Of a stretch of 64,000 nucleotides of DNA, positions 22,037-34,749 are shown piece after piece; position 1 is the first letter of the stretch; each line of letters begins with the position of its first letter. The DNA is from Epiperipatus broadwayi (taxonomy: Eukaryota; Onychophora; Udeonychophora; Euonychophora; Peripatidae). A program made the translations under genes and the position numbers. The DNA lies in NCBI GenBank assembly GCA_028023455.1, contig JAQFVV010000031.1, forward strand, positions 2,852,001 through 2,916,000. The letters are read 5' to 3'. Under the pieces are notes generated by a model. It made no database searches and was not told the DNA's origin. It saw only the letters and a list, made by a program, of their open reading frames with translations.

Positions 22037-22669
22037 TTTCTCACTGCTGTCAAGGCAACCTTCATACCTTTTAATAGCAGGAATAGAAATCCATTCTTAC
22101 TAATGGTCCATTGAATATATATGGACACTTAAAGCTTGCAACTTGACTATAGTGTATGAAATATTGATAGAATGAAGTTTAAATAAACCTCTTTAAACAT
22201 GAAATAAACATTTCACTGTAATGCAGATTAATTAATAGTCAATTATAACATTACAAACTGCAATACTTTTAAATTGCCCATGTATTATTTAGAAATAATA
22301 AGCAAAATTGTGCCTAAAGCTAATCTGGGATAATGATGTAATTAGATACCAACCAGTAACCACCTAAACATTCACATGGGCAATTTAAAAGTATTACAGT
22401 TTGTAATGTTATAATTGACTATTTATTAGTCTGCATTATAGTGACATGTTTATTTCATTTTAAAAAGGTTTATTTAAACTTCATTGTATCAATATTTCAT
22501 ACTCTGTAGTCAAGTTGCAAGCTTTAAGTGTCCATATATATTCAATGTAGTAAGAATGGATTTCCATTCTTGCTATTAAAAGGTGTGAAGGTTGCCATGA
22601 CAGTAGTGAGAAATATTGATTACTATATTTTACTGTGAATGTTTAGGTGGTTACTGGTTGGTATCTAAT
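22037..22669. mobile_element. Palindromic element, family B copy 2, rearranged
   Basis: Arms at 22,037-22,282 and 22,372-22,614 are reverse complements, with outer core CACTGCTGTCAAGGCAACC on the left and its complement at the right, as in the copy at 252-722. A second inverted pair, TTAGATACCAACCAGTAACC... at 22,342-22,375 and its complement at 22,634-22,669, gives the family's outermost end. On the left that outer end is missing where the element meets (TA)n at 22,022-22,036, while it appears in the middle. The likely reading is two overlapping or recombined copies. Non-coding. Confidence 0.75.
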
Positions 22670-22689
22670 ATATATATATATATATACAT

Positions 22690-23550
22690 GTGTGTGTATG
22701 TGCTTCACCATTTGCTGTTTATTTAACCACAGACCATACTGCCAAACACAGTGAATGGATATTAAAATAAATGATTAATGATATATGTATGTATATAATA
22801 TTAAAATAAATCCTAAATTATAAAGGAAATTGAAATGTATACAATTTAGAAATTATAGAAAAAAAGTTTAAAGTAAAATAAATTATTTCATCAGCAGATA
22901 TAAAAAAGAATTGCATCAGCAGATAAAGAATTAGCTAATGTACAAAATAGATAAGTAAAAATTGAACTCAAGACCCATTAAGAAAATTGAGATAATATAA
23001 AATCATTTGTTTAACAATAGTGTAAAATCATATAATGCTTTTAAGAGCTTGTAAACAATGGAACCATAGATAGTTCATTTAATTAATTAATGTGAAAAAA
23101 ATAGTTAAAAGGTGTAAATATTAAAGTTTTACTTTATTTAATGAATCATCATCTTTTTGTTCTAAAGTCTGGACTGATTTGTAAATGTTTGTACAAGTCA
23201 TGCTTGAGTAGAGAAGTTTTCCTCCACCCTACTGTCCATCCTCATGTGTTGTCTTTTTGTGTATTATTACTAACAAAGTGTTTGTTTTTGAAAAGTTTAA
23301 ATAAAGTATAAAATTTTCTATACATTCAACTTTTAATGATAGATGATGGAAATAGTTCAGCATATGATTACATAAATAATTATTATGATGATTTTCTGTT
23401 TTAGTCCAAATTATTTTGAATCAAAGCTAATATTAAAGCTGCACTTATAAATTTTAAGATTAAGACTACTGTATCTATCAAATATTATTTCAGATAGTAC
23501 CATCTTTAAGTATCTAAATGTTATTATTTATGAAAAACTAACAACTGACA
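22690..23550. other. AT-rich stretch with no recognisable feature
   Basis: TA/TG microsatellite at 22,667-22,700. No supported gene. Confidence 0.5.
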
Positions 23551-23552
23551 TT

Positions 23553-24015
23553 AATAATAAGTCAGATGTCACATGACTTATATATAGCTCGCATTTACAA
23601 ATATGTAAAATTAACAGCATGCTAATAAGCTCTAAACAAGCTTTTTTTATGATAAATGCTACTATAAGAGAAGGCATTCAGATCATCTTTATTTTGGATT
23701 GTCCCCATCCCCAGATTGGTTTCAACTTATGGATCTCTTCAGTGAGGAGTTGGAACACCAGATTCAAAAAACCAATTCAAGCTAAGCATTTATCTAAAAG
23801 TTAATTGTCAAGAAGAAGATCTGAAACTTTTAAACATCTGCATGTCTTTAAAGTCAGCTCTCCAACTGAAAAAATCATATGGGCCTGAACTTAATTCAGA
23901 TACTCCATATATTAATAGGGTTAGCCATTTAATTTAGCCAACGCTCCAACAGCAAAATAATAATAGTAATACTATAAAGTCAATGTCACATGGCTTATAT
24001 ATAGCTTGCTGATAT
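23553..24015. mobile_element. Hairpin-derived repeat, family F copy 1 (partial)
   Basis: Near-direct repeats with TCACATGRCTTATATATAGC bound the unit (23,560-23,592 and 23,977-24,010). The interior aligns with one arm of the multi-arm foldback at 49,140-50,200: AGATTGGTTTCAACTTATGG and TCAGTGAGGAGTTGGAACA here, against ACAGTTGGTTTCAAGCTTGG and TCAATGAGGAGCTAGGACA there. A 61-codon frame at 23,619 is a by-product. The GTGAGGAGC block is also in family A, so the two families may be distantly related. Confidence 0.55.
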
Positions 24016-24019
24016 TATA

Positions 24020-27000
24020 AAATATTACTAATTACTTTGTAAGCTTTCTTTTTTGATACAAAATATCTTTAAAAGTAAGGTCTTTTAGAATATGTTAATT
24101 TTCAATTTTACAATCTGGTTTCTATTTTTTTCCTATATTATCTATTATCATAAACTCCAATAGCTTATTTTCTGGTCTATTCATCTTTTTTAATTTTAGT
24201 TGTCTATATACATGCTAATTATTTTCTATTTATTCAAAGATTTACTGTGTAACAATGGCTAATATTTTTAGATTCTTCATCTCATCATAAACTGCGAATT
24301 GAATATAACATACCTTTTCATTTATTTCCAATGCATATCATTATCTGAAATAAATATCAAATAACAAATCACTTCAAACTTAGGAATTTTCAGATAGACC
24401 CTCTGTGAATAAACATATTAGAGCCCACATCTCAAAACAGTTAATTCAAAAAGATACATTTCCTTTATATATATTATCTTTATTGCAAACAAATTTGTCT
24501 TAAAAACAACCCGTTTTTTTTATCATTCTCATTTTTTAATTTATTGTCATGATAAACATCTTGGTTTTTGACCATATATTTTATCGAACTCTCCAACTTT
24601 CTATTTCATCTAAGTTATCCTTATTATTTATTTATAATAATCTTCACTATTGCTGGTGTAATACTGTAATACATTAATGTATTATTCTTGGTCAAAGATA
24701 TTTTGTGTAATGCTTTTAAAACAATATATTTTTAAAAATCAAAATATTTATAAGACATTTGGTTTTATTTCTAAGTCTGATTATTGGTATTAAATAAATC
24801 ATTTCTGCGTACAATTTGATAACTGTTCATAGATTATACAATGATTATCAACAAAATTTTCTTATATCAAATAGTGAAATGATAGATCAGATCTCTCTTT
24901 GTCACTTATGGACTTTTTGAAAACTCCTGTACAACCAAATCATTCGATTATTATTATTTTTTGCATATCAACAAAATTATAGTAAATTAATATTTGTACA
25001 TAAACTTAAAAAAATCTAAAACATATGACAATAAACAAATCATATTTAAAAAAAATTAACAATATAGAAAATCAGAAAAAGCACATGCCCCTCAAATTAA
25101 ATTTGTATCATCTTGAAAAGCCAGTATTTATTATTGTAAAGTAAGAAGGCTAAAAAAATTCAAAGAAGAAGTAGAATATAATATATAGTAACATTCATCT
25201 TATTAAAATAAAGGGGAAATGTCAATAAAATACAAATCATTATAAACAATTTGTTAAATTTATAATCAGAAAAACAATAGAATTTTAAAAATATAAAAAT
25301 AAGCACAAACAAATTATGCCCTAGTTTACAAACTCGTTGACTTGAAGAATAATAAATAAAATATAAAAATAAAAGACAATTTTTATTGTTGAAAAAGAAG
25401 CTTCACTAATAAGTGTTAAGCTTGACAGATATGAACAGCCTGGAAGATGGAAGGGATGTTATTAAAAATTATAGTATTCTAGGAGCAAACTATAGTTGAA
25501 GATCACGTTATATCATTTTTTTAAAAAAGTTTCAATAGGATAATAATATTATTGAAATAAAAATTATAAACAATTTTTGTCAAATTATTGCCAATCATTT
25601 AAATAAAAACGCTAGATAAAATTAGAATCGTCAGTAAAATTCTTATGAAAAAATATACATATTTCTACCAGATTTTTTTTACACTTTATTTAGTTTTAAA
25701 ACAGTGATAAAATTTCTTAAAGTAAGTAAACCGTTAGAATAGAAGCAATCTGTAAATACAACACAAATAAAGAAAATCACAGTAATTATAGGAGATCTTT
25801 TTTCTAAGTATAAGAAACAAAAACGTTGTCAAAGTTATTTTAAAGTGATTATAGAGTTTCACTGAGTAGATATTTGCTGGGGATTATGAATTTTGAACAA
25901 GCATTTAATTATTAAACATTCAATTTGAACTTTATACACCTTTTTTAAAAAGAGAGATAAAAGGAAAGTCTATTTACTGCATTAACTAATTTTGTCTTTT
26001 GGTGCGTTCATATGGTTTCTCTCTCCATGTTCATTATCTGAAGATCAAATTTAATTGAGATAAACATTAAATTTTTTTAAAAAGATTACATAATCACATA
26101 AATAACCTCAAAAAGTAGTTTATGGATGAATATTTAAATTTTATGGATGAATATTTAACTATTTTAAACTAAAACTTAAAAGTTGCAAATTAATCTAGGT
26201 TATTTATTTATTCATTTAACTTATGAAATTATTTTAGATATCTAACCATTCACAAATGTTATACAAATTCTGTACATATTCCAATTAGGAGAAATATTTA
26301 CTAGTAGTTTATTATGTATTTCAATTATGACATATATTAATAGAAGGGATTATTTATGTCAATCATAATTTTGTTTAGCACTACTAAATATTCAGAGGCG
26401 TTTAAATTACATTTTAAAGTAGCTGAGTGGAATAGAATCTACTGATTAAAACTTCAGTAAGATCTAGAAATGTCAAATCCAACTGGTTTTACACTTACAC
26501 CTAAAAAAGAAATTTATTTGGAGTTTTGCAGAAAGTTCAATTTTTACCCATACTTTTAAAGATTGTTTGAAGAGGAGTTTGCTTGGGGATTTTAAGAAAT
26601 GGTGATCATGTGATGTTTAGTGATTTTGATTTAAGATAAATTTTAAAAAATTAAATTATATTTTGAATTATTGATTAAGTCTGTTATATGTAGAAGTTTT
26701 TATGCATTTTCTGTAAAACAATCTGACTTTTAATACTTGGTAAAAGAATACGTGAAAAGATGGTTAGTTACTTGACAAAAATAAACTTGAGTGTAATAGT
26801 AATTTTCTCTTAATAATATTTAATTGTTAACCAAAAGTTTAATATAAATACTTTTTTAAATAACACACATTATTTAATTCTAGAATATGATAATGCTAAG
26901 GAAACTATTGTTAGTATATTTGTATCACAACTCTAAGTGATACCCAACATTTTCAAGATTATTATTATTAAAAATTACTTAGATTTAATTTTTTAACAAT

Positions 27001-27230
27001 AAGGAAAATAAAATAGCTATAATCCAAAATTAATTGTAAATAATTTGAAATTAAGTTATAATTCAATTTATCTTTGTATGATTAAGGCAAATACTGCAAT
27101 CTTTTGAAAAATAAAAAAAAATAAAACTTTTCATATCTTTATTTAAAAAAACTTTTTTATTTTTGGAAAAAAAATCCAAAGCATTATCATCAAAAATAGA
27201 TGAATTTATTGCACGAAAAAATAATTGAAA
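24020..27230. other. AT-rich stretch with no recognisable gene
   Basis: No coding signal. A 19-base tandem duplication (TTTATGGATGAATATTTAA) occurs at 26,119-26,158. Otherwise I matched nothing. Confidence 0.5.
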
Positions 27231-27240
27231 AGTTTTTATT

Positions 27241-27311
27241 ATTCAGGAGTTTATAAGAAATTGAAGCCATGAAAGTCATAGACTGAGATGTGATCCATGG
27301 ATTTTGAACAT
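27241..27311. repeat. Dispersed repeat, family D, copy 2 (partial)
   Basis: Shares AGTTTATAAGAAATTGAAG..., a CATGAAAGTCATAGACTGAG-like centre and GATCCATGG with the copy at 816-918. Confidence 0.45.
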
Positions 27312-27319
27312 TGGTTTTT

Positions 27320-28345
27320 GAGTATATAATTGATGAATATATTAAATAAAATAATTCAAAGAATTGAACTATGTAAAGAACTTATTTTATAAAATTTTAT
27401 ATTTAAAGTCATTTAATTTTTCTATGGGAGAGTATTTTGCCAAGTAAATTATAATTTTTATGCATTTAAAAATTTATAAATTTTTTAGAGGCAGATCATT
27501 TTTTCAATAGAATCATAAAATAGCATCACTTCATTTTATTTTGAAATCTGTTTTCAATTAAATAAGTATAAATAAAACTTATACAGATTAGTTTTACACT
27601 AATCTTAAATCAGTACTATTCTATAGGTAGATGATTCTCAACTATTATTATAACTCTTCTAAAATTATTATTTTAAATAGCTTTGTAGAAAATACTTGAT
27701 AGTAATCACAGTTATGTTTATTATATTTTAAGATAGTTTTATTTTTATGATAAATGTTTGGAATAGCTTTTGTGAAAATAATAGTGATAAATACTTTTGC
27801 CACCATGCTTGGGCTTTAGAGTAAATGTTTTAAAAACTCTGGATGCATATTATCTGTACATGAGACCTATTTATTTTATAGTAATTTCAAGTTCCCCTAA
27901 TGTCTACTAAATTTTATTAGATTGAGTTTATAGGAACATTGTGAAAGAGAGCTTGTAGTTCTGATCTAATGATGATTTTTTTCCTAATTCTGTTTAACTT
28001 TAATTTAAAACTATGATAGGAGTTTCAGTGATATTTTCAATAAAAATTTTTAGATGTTTTTCTTCATTCACCAATTCTACTAAAAGCCAAATAATTTTTA
28101 TAGTTTTGTTTTCCCACAGTCTCTCTTCTCATTTTTCTTTGTCTTGTTTCATCAAGAAATTTTAAAATTTGTCAGTAATTTTTGGATCTTTGCTAGACAA
28201 ATATTGATCATAATATAAAACGCTGGTTTTGCTACAACTTGCAAAAATCTGCCTTTAATATACTCTAGGATGAATTCTTTGGCAGCTGTTGTTATTAATT
28301 GATTAAAAGAGGGTGGGTGGTTTTTAATTAATATTTTTAAATATT
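27320..28345. other. AT-rich stretch with no recognisable feature
   Basis: No coding signal or repeat match seen. Confidence 0.45.
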
Positions 28346-28354
28346 GAGGATAAT

Positions 28355-28680
28355 TATAGGGGATTTGAACTCAGACTTTCAAACTGTCTTTTGTCATTTA
28401 CTCCATATTATACAACTGATACGCATGATCACATACATGTGAAAAAAATAAATGAACTCCAATTTATGCATTTTGTGCTAAACAAGCACTCATCAATTAT
28501 CCAGATCATCATCTCTCACACACATATATAATCAGTGCAACTGATGGATGCTAATTCAGCACAAAATGTGTATGTTGGAGATCATTTATCTTTTTCGCAT
28601 GAATGTGTCGTTTATATAAGACAATGAATGACAAAAAAGAAGTTTGAAAGTTTGGTTCAAATTCTCTATAATTACATCTA
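28355..28680. mobile_element. tRNA-like inverted element, family C, complete copy
   Basis: The left end, ATTATAGGGGATTTGAACTC, and the right end, the complement of ATTATAGAGAATTTGAAC, form terminal inverted repeats. The arms continue inward through TTCAAAC, ATGATCACATACATGTG-like and AATGAACTCCAA-like blocks to a centre at about 28,515. Each arm carries a B-box-like GTTCAAATC next to a CTTGAAAG-like anticodon-loop remnant, resembling a tRNA 3' half. The structure is an inverted dimer of a tRNA-like unit. Confidence 0.7.
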
Positions 28681-28689
28681 GCTTAAAAT

Positions 28690-29340
28690 TATATACAATG
28701 TACTTGTATTTAAATATTAAATATTTAGTATATTAAACTCCTCTTCAGAAATGAATAGCTCTTAATTATAACAGATTTAGTTTATGTTAACTATGGAGAA
28801 ATGATCTAATATCAATAGATCAGAAAGCAATCATAAACCATTTTTAATGAAGCAAAACAAGATCTGTTTTTTTTTTTTATGATCTACTTTGAATAAAATG
28901 TTTTTATTTGTTTAACATGATATATGCACTAGTGTTTAAATCTAGCCAATCCAAAAGTTAAATAGGGTTTTCTCATTCTTCATCTTTGATTGATTCCAGA
29001 AAAATCACATGATGTTCAAATTAATGAATAATAGAAAATAAATTTCCATAGAAATAGTGTTAAGTTTAATGGGTACAGTAGCGACAATGTCAGTGGAGTG
29101 CTTACTTTTATATATTACTATAAAATAAATTTATTAATACATAAATAGCCATATGCTTAAAATGTTTATGTATATATATATTTAAAAACATAATGATAAG
29201 AAATAAATAAGCACAAAAGTTCCAAATTTTATGTGGAAAAAAAGGGTAAAATATGTTTTAATCAATGCAGTTTTAATATTTGCTCCTTCCACCCATTCTA
29301 TTCATTAATATAAAAAGAAAAAGAAAGTCAAAAATTTGTT
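28690..29340. other. AT-rich stretch with no recognisable feature
   Basis: No coding signal or repeat match seen. Confidence 0.45.
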
Positions 29341-29349
29341 TTAAAATGA

Positions 29350-29492
29350 TAAACACTTTATTCTTTTTTTTCCCCATATGTCATAGCATCGGCCGGGACG
29401 TGAAGCCATAACTGTCTGCAACCAACTACTTGCTTGCAAGGAGGCTGCGATGACCTCCCGGCTAACAACGCTTGACTAAACACTTTATTCTT
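29350..29492 (-). mobile_element. tRNA-derived SINE with exact 16-bp target-site duplication, copy 2
   Basis: The SINE (29,366-29,476) is flanked by TAAACACTTTATTCTT at 29,350-29,365 and 29,477-29,492. On the minus strand it runs from GTCAAGCGTTG through GGGAGGTCATCGCAGCCTCC and TTGCAAGC (an Ala-like TGC anticodon position) to CGGCCGATGCTATGACATAT and an A8 tail. It is shorter than 120 bp and depends on a LINE for movement. The exact duplication suggests a fairly recent insertion. Confidence 0.9.
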
Positions 29493-29518
29493 ACCAGTTA
29501 TTTTCTAGGATTTTAACT

Positions 29519-31809
29519 ATTTAGAACAGGGGTCGGCAACCTATGGTACCCGTGCCATGCTTGGCACGTCAACGATTATCAATGGCACTCGGAATAAATT
29601 GAAATAGTAAAAAAAAATAATAATAATTTCAGCGTCTTTTTTGTTTTTGTTTTTACATTCAACATTGAATTTACGATTAAATCATTATTTAGCAGAAAAT
29701 AATAAACTTGAGTTGACTTCATTTAAAAGATATTTCTGATAAAATTAAAAAATGAGATCATAATCCAAATAAAAAGCTTATTAAGTTATCATTTCTAGAA
29801 AGCTATTTTCAGTAGTTGAATGGTAAATAATCGATGCTCAATGGGGCCACTTCTTTAAAAAAAAGAGAGATTCTCATGGCATAGTGACTGAGAGATTCCC
29901 AAAATGTTCACAAAAGATAAAAAACATGATATTCACTCTTTTCAAGACTCTTGGACAAATAAATATAAATTTGTATAGCAAAAAGATTGTGCTATGTGTA
30001 CATTATGCTGTAGAAGTATTGTATGTTGCACCTCAAGTGTACAGAGACATTATCAATCTAAACATGTGTTCATGTTTAAAACTCAGATGAGAAAAGTGAA
30101 GCTATAAAAAGAGCTATTTCTGCCTTTAAGAAACAAACTAATTATTTTAGTCAAATAATTGGAACCCAAAATAAAAACAGCAAATGTTGTTATACAATTG
30201 CTCATTGTGTGGCTTTGAAAGGCAAACCTTTCACAGAAGGACAGTTCTTCAAAGAAACGTTTTTGAAAAATGCTGAAATCTTATTCAGTGATCTACCAAA
30301 TAAACAAATGATACTCTCTCGAATTCAAGAAATACCAATTTCTGCAAGCAAAATTCAAAGAAGAATAACTGACATGACTGAAGATGTAACAACAAAAGAG
30401 AAAAACAGTTTACAACAAAGCTGTTTTATTCAATGTTGCTGTTGATGAAAGCACTGATGTAAATGATGTGGTTTGGCATATCTAGCAATAGGTACACAAT
30501 ATTGTGACATTTATGAAAGATTCTGTTGCTTGATTCCTCTTACTGGTACAACAAAGGTTCATGATATTTTTACTGCATTTTTCAATTATTTTGAAAATCA
30601 GAAAATCAACATAAATAAAATATTTAGTGTTACTACTGATGCTGGCTGTGAAATGGTCAGAAAGAAAAAGGGATTTGTTAAACTTCTTGAAAATCATATT
30701 AAACATCGAATATTGAGTTTCCACTGCATTATACATCAGGAAAATTTAGTTGCAAAAATCTCATCACAGTGCTTGAATTCTGTAATGGACCTTGCCATTA
30801 AAACAATTAATTTCATAGTTTCTCATTCTTCATTAACACATAGACAATTTAAATCCCTTTTGCAAGAAATGAATAGCTATACAGCAATGTTTGTTGGATT
30901 AGTCAAAGTAATGTCTTGAACAGGTTTGTATCATGTCTGAAAGAAATCAAGATGTTTCTTGATGAAAAAGAACAACACTATCCAGAAATAAATGATTAAG
31001 ACTGGTTATGCAAATTGATGTTTCTGACTGATATAACTCATCATCTGAAAGAGTTAAACTTGTATTTGCAAGGGAAGAGTCAAACAGTACTAGTACTTTT
31101 TGAATATTGGAAAGGATTTGCATCAAAGTTAGATATATTTTGGTGTGATATTACCACTAACACCTACAAGTACTTTCCAAATGTAAAGGCCCATGCAAAT
31201 CAATTTAACCCTAACAAAGATGAATTTCAAAAATACAGTGAAGCACGAGAGAAGAATTTTCCAAATAATGTGAAGACTTCCAAATACACTTACCCATATT
31301 TTCTTTTCTCATCAAACCTGACTTAATTAATTTAAAGATGACTCCATTTGATTTATCTCTTTTTGAGTGATGGATATTGATAGTTTTAAAATTAAATTAA
31401 TCAAATTAATGTCATCAGAATTGTGGAAAACTAAATTTGTAAGAATTGCAGAAAACTCTTGAAGGGAACTGTCTAGAAAAGTCTGCTCTCATTCTCAATT
31501 GTTGAATATCATTACCTGAAAAATTGAATTGCAAATTTAAAAAAGGTACTTTTCACATGATTCTAAATATTTTAAAATATTGAATAACCAATAATATAAG
31601 ATCCAGTTATGATGGACTTCAAAAGTATATATTATATAGTAGAGTATATTATATATTATAATATATAGAACATTGAAGCCCATTATAACTGAACCAATTT
31701 TGATAATATAATATAATAAGGTTGGTAAAATCATGTCAGCACGCTGAATAACATTGTAACATAGGTTCGGCACCACACTATTAAAAGGTTGCTGACCCCT
31801 GGTTTAGAA
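29519..31809 (+). mobile_element. hAT-superfamily DNA transposon with terminal inverted repeats and 8-bp duplication
   Basis: The element spans 29,527-31,801 (about 2.28 kb). Its left end CAGGGGTCGGCAACCT and right end (complement) CAGGGGTCAGCAACCT match at 15 of 16 positions and are the usual hAT-type terminus of this group. Flanks ATTTAGAA (29,519-29,526) and GTTTAGAA (31,802-31,809) match at 7 of 8, in keeping with the 8-bp duplication of hAT elements. The interior encodes one broken transposase on the plus strand. Both ends are intact, so it could have been moved in trans. Confidence 0.92.
29985..31530 (+). pseudogene. hAT transposase, GTF2IRD2/ZBED-like, inactivated
   Basis: Joined by eye across frames, the order of blocks matches hAT transposases related to GTF2IRD2 and ZBED proteins. 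First comes a BED zinc-finger remnant (SVQRHYQSKH near 30,025-30,055). Next are IAHCVALKGKPFTEGQF and VAVDESTDVNDV (the DDE-region first Asp, near 30,433), then LIPLTGTTKVHDIF, VTTDAGCEMVRKKKGFVKLL (second Asp region) and HCIIHQENL. After these lie the helical part THRQFKSLL, a frame with NRFVSCLKEIKMFLDEK, and FLTDITHHLKELNLYLQG. It ends in a weak C-terminal dimerisation region (MTPFDLSLFE onward). Breaks include frame changes near 30,440 and 30,880, a stop near 30,997 and several stops after 31,325. The N-terminal zinc finger is heavily decayed. It is not expected to be functional. Confidence 0.88.
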
Positions 31810-31814
31810 GTTTT

Positions 31815-33120
31815 AGGAAAATAAACCATTTGCGGTTTTTTAAAGTTAATGAATGGAAGAGAGATGGGAGTAAATGTTAATTCAGAGTAATATTCGTTAA
31901 TAAAAACTGTTTTACCTTCCTTATATGAGTGTTGCGATTCGATCTTTTATTTATCAATGTTTTAAAAATAGCTAAAAAGTTTTTTCTCAGGGTCAATACT
32001 TAAATTTTACTCTTAGTTATTAATTTTAAAGAAAAAATAAATATTGTTTAAAAAGAAAACTTAAAAGATGTCTTTTTAAAAAAATTAAACTTCCATTAAG
32101 TTTTTATTAGAAAAATGGATTTTATTTAAGTATAATATTTTGCTTTTAGATGATTACAGTCTTTTTAAAAATAAGTTCTACTGGTGGCCTTTCATGTAGG
32201 CTTATTACAAGTAAGCACAAAATATTTAAAATTGCATTTTTTGGGTGATCATTTAAAATATATCAACAACCTTTTCTGAACAAATGTCCAGAACATTTAT
32301 ATGAATATAGATTTTTATTAATAGAAAATAAAAAAAATGAGCAGATTTAAACAATCAAATAAAATGTTATTGAAAATATTCTATTAATTTTAAAAATATG
32401 TTAATCCAATAAATAAAGCAAAAAATCCAAACAATGCACAGGTACTTATATTTTCATTTTATTAATAAAAGTTAAGATCCTGGGCGACTGTAGCAAGATC
32501 TAATCATTTTGCCAATTTCAAAAGTATATTTTAAGTCAAATTTGCATCTTGTGCAATTTAGTACAGTGCTGGAGTGTAAGATCCTGGAATGTAAGTCCTA
32601 GGATCATATTCTGGTATTGGCACTTCCAGCGTTAGCGCTGCTTATGAACTCTCAAGCAATAAAACCATTTGAATATTTTTATAATCAAAAGTGAGAAGTT
32701 TAAAATATATATTTAAAAATAAATAAATCTTGATAATTTGTTACTTTGATTTTTGTTTCTTGCACAGACCACAAATATTGTTTTAAAAAAATCTAAATAA
32801 TTTGGATATCATTATCATAAAAAACTTTAAATAATCGTATGATAATTTTTTATAGAAAATTGTGTAATATAATGAACTTTATTTTATTTACAATTCAACT
32901 CTTATTTTATAATATGTTAATTTGCACTCTTTCTTACCTTCTGTGTTTATGAATTTGAAAGATTTTGCTAAAACATTTCTAAAAAAAACACCACCAGCAG
33001 TATTTGTTTTTGCAAAAAATGATTGGATTTTGATTTTATATATATATACTTGTGTATTGATATATATATACATAGAAGGACGTTGAAAATGCCTTTATTC
33101 TGAATTGGGGAGTATTTAAA
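31815..33120. other. AT-rich stretch with no recognisable gene
   Basis: A somewhat less AT-rich patch at 32,470-32,650 (with TAAGATCCTGG twice, about 32,472 and 32,578) may be an old repeat, unassigned. No coding signal. Confidence 0.45.
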
Positions 33121-33125
33121 AAGTG

Positions 33126-33366
<241 letters not shown>

Positions 33367-33559
33367 TCTAAGCTTACGTCTACTACCTATTTATTTTTCT
33401 ATCTATTTATCAATATTATGTGTGAGAATGTATTAATTTATGAATATATTTATGTCTAGGGACGCTGATTAATCAGCAAGCATTTATACAAAATCTTTAG
33501 TTTAGAAAAATGTACTTATTTATTTTTTAATACATTGTACAGGCTTAAACCTGCATTTA

Positions 33560-33610
33560 TATATGTAATATATGCGGGGTTTGAACTCAGACTTTCACAC
33601 GACCCACCAC
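33560..33610. repeat. tRNA-like repeat, family C fragment
   Basis: GGGGTTTGAACTCAGACTTT followed by CACACGACCCACCAC matches the left arm of the family C elements at 28,355 and 34,586. Only the end of the element is present. Confidence 0.6.
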
Positions 33611-33619
33611 TCTCAGTAA

Positions 33620-34570
33620 TGGTAATAACACAGGAAGAAATTTAAAAATATAAAATGTATGAAAAGTAATCAAAAAAAAAAAAAAAAAGTATTTTTTACA
33701 GGACAGCATTATACAATCACAAATTATGTAAAATGGCTACAAATAAACTATTGAAACATAAACTGATTTGCTGATTTTATATCAGAGTTTCCATTTATAT
33801 TTCCTAACCTTAGACTTAATACAAATAACAAATTTCTATTTCCATTTTCACAGCAACTACAGTTTCTCAATTCCTTATTATTTAAGAATATGAAAGATTT
33901 TCCTTATACACTTATATAACACTCTGATTAACAATTTCACAAGAATGTCTATATATATATAATCTTGATTTTGGCAAAATATTTTTCTAATATTTAGAAT
34001 TATCGATTTTAGTTATTTTATAATTCGTATTGAACATTTTAGTATACACAAATATTTTTTTTCTCCCCGAAGTATTATTGTTTTTAAATACAAATAATTT
34101 CAATATATTATTTAGAAACATTTTAAAATATTTTTTATTAAAAAAGTTTATCTAAAATTTACCAAAACACAAAAAATACTTAAATTTTAATTGCTTATTT
34201 ATTGTAAAATTTTATTTAGCTTCTTTTATTTCATAATTTAATACATCTTCATTTTTAATAGCAAAGAAAAATTAAAAACAACCTACTGTTGAGCAAAGAA
34301 TTCTCTAACAGCTCTTTATAGAAGCAAAGTAAAAGAGAGGGCAGTATTCACAGGCTTGCCGATTGCCGAGTTGAAAGGGTTTGAGTTTTTTTCCAATCTT
34401 GTTTTTCCTCTAGAAAATAACAGCTAGGTGGCCATTTACTAACCAATATTCAATAATTAGCTATCTAAGTTAGCTAGAGTTGATTACATACTATAGAATA
34501 CCCTGTATTTTTAAAGAAGTTCCATTACCCAGTGAAAATCTAATGATAGAGCATTTTTTTAAAAAACTTA
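33620..34570. other. AT-rich stretch with no recognisable feature
   Basis: A17-type run near 33,672. A less AT-rich patch at 34,310-34,440 is unassigned. No coding signal. Confidence 0.45.
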
Positions 34571-34572
34571 TA

Positions 34573-34743
34573 TAGTGTATTTATAAATATAGGGGATTTG
34601 AACTCAGACTTTCAAGCACCCACCAACTATCCACACTATCTTAAACAACTTATATACATGACCACACATGTAGAAAAGATAAATAATCACCAATATATGT
34701 ATTTCATGCTAAACCAGCACTTATCAATGTAGTGTACTTATAT
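34573..34743. mobile_element. tRNA-like repeat, family C single-arm copy with 13-bp flanking repeat
   Basis: The unit (34,586-34,730) consists of one arm only, from TAGGGGATTTGAACTCAGAC to CCAGCACTTATCAATG. Flanks TAGTGTATTTATA (34,573-34,585) and TAGTGTACTTATA (34,731-34,743) match at 12 of 13. A single arm with its own duplication indicates that the arm can insert on its own, like a SINE. Confidence 0.65.
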
Positions 34744-34749
34744 AAAAAA

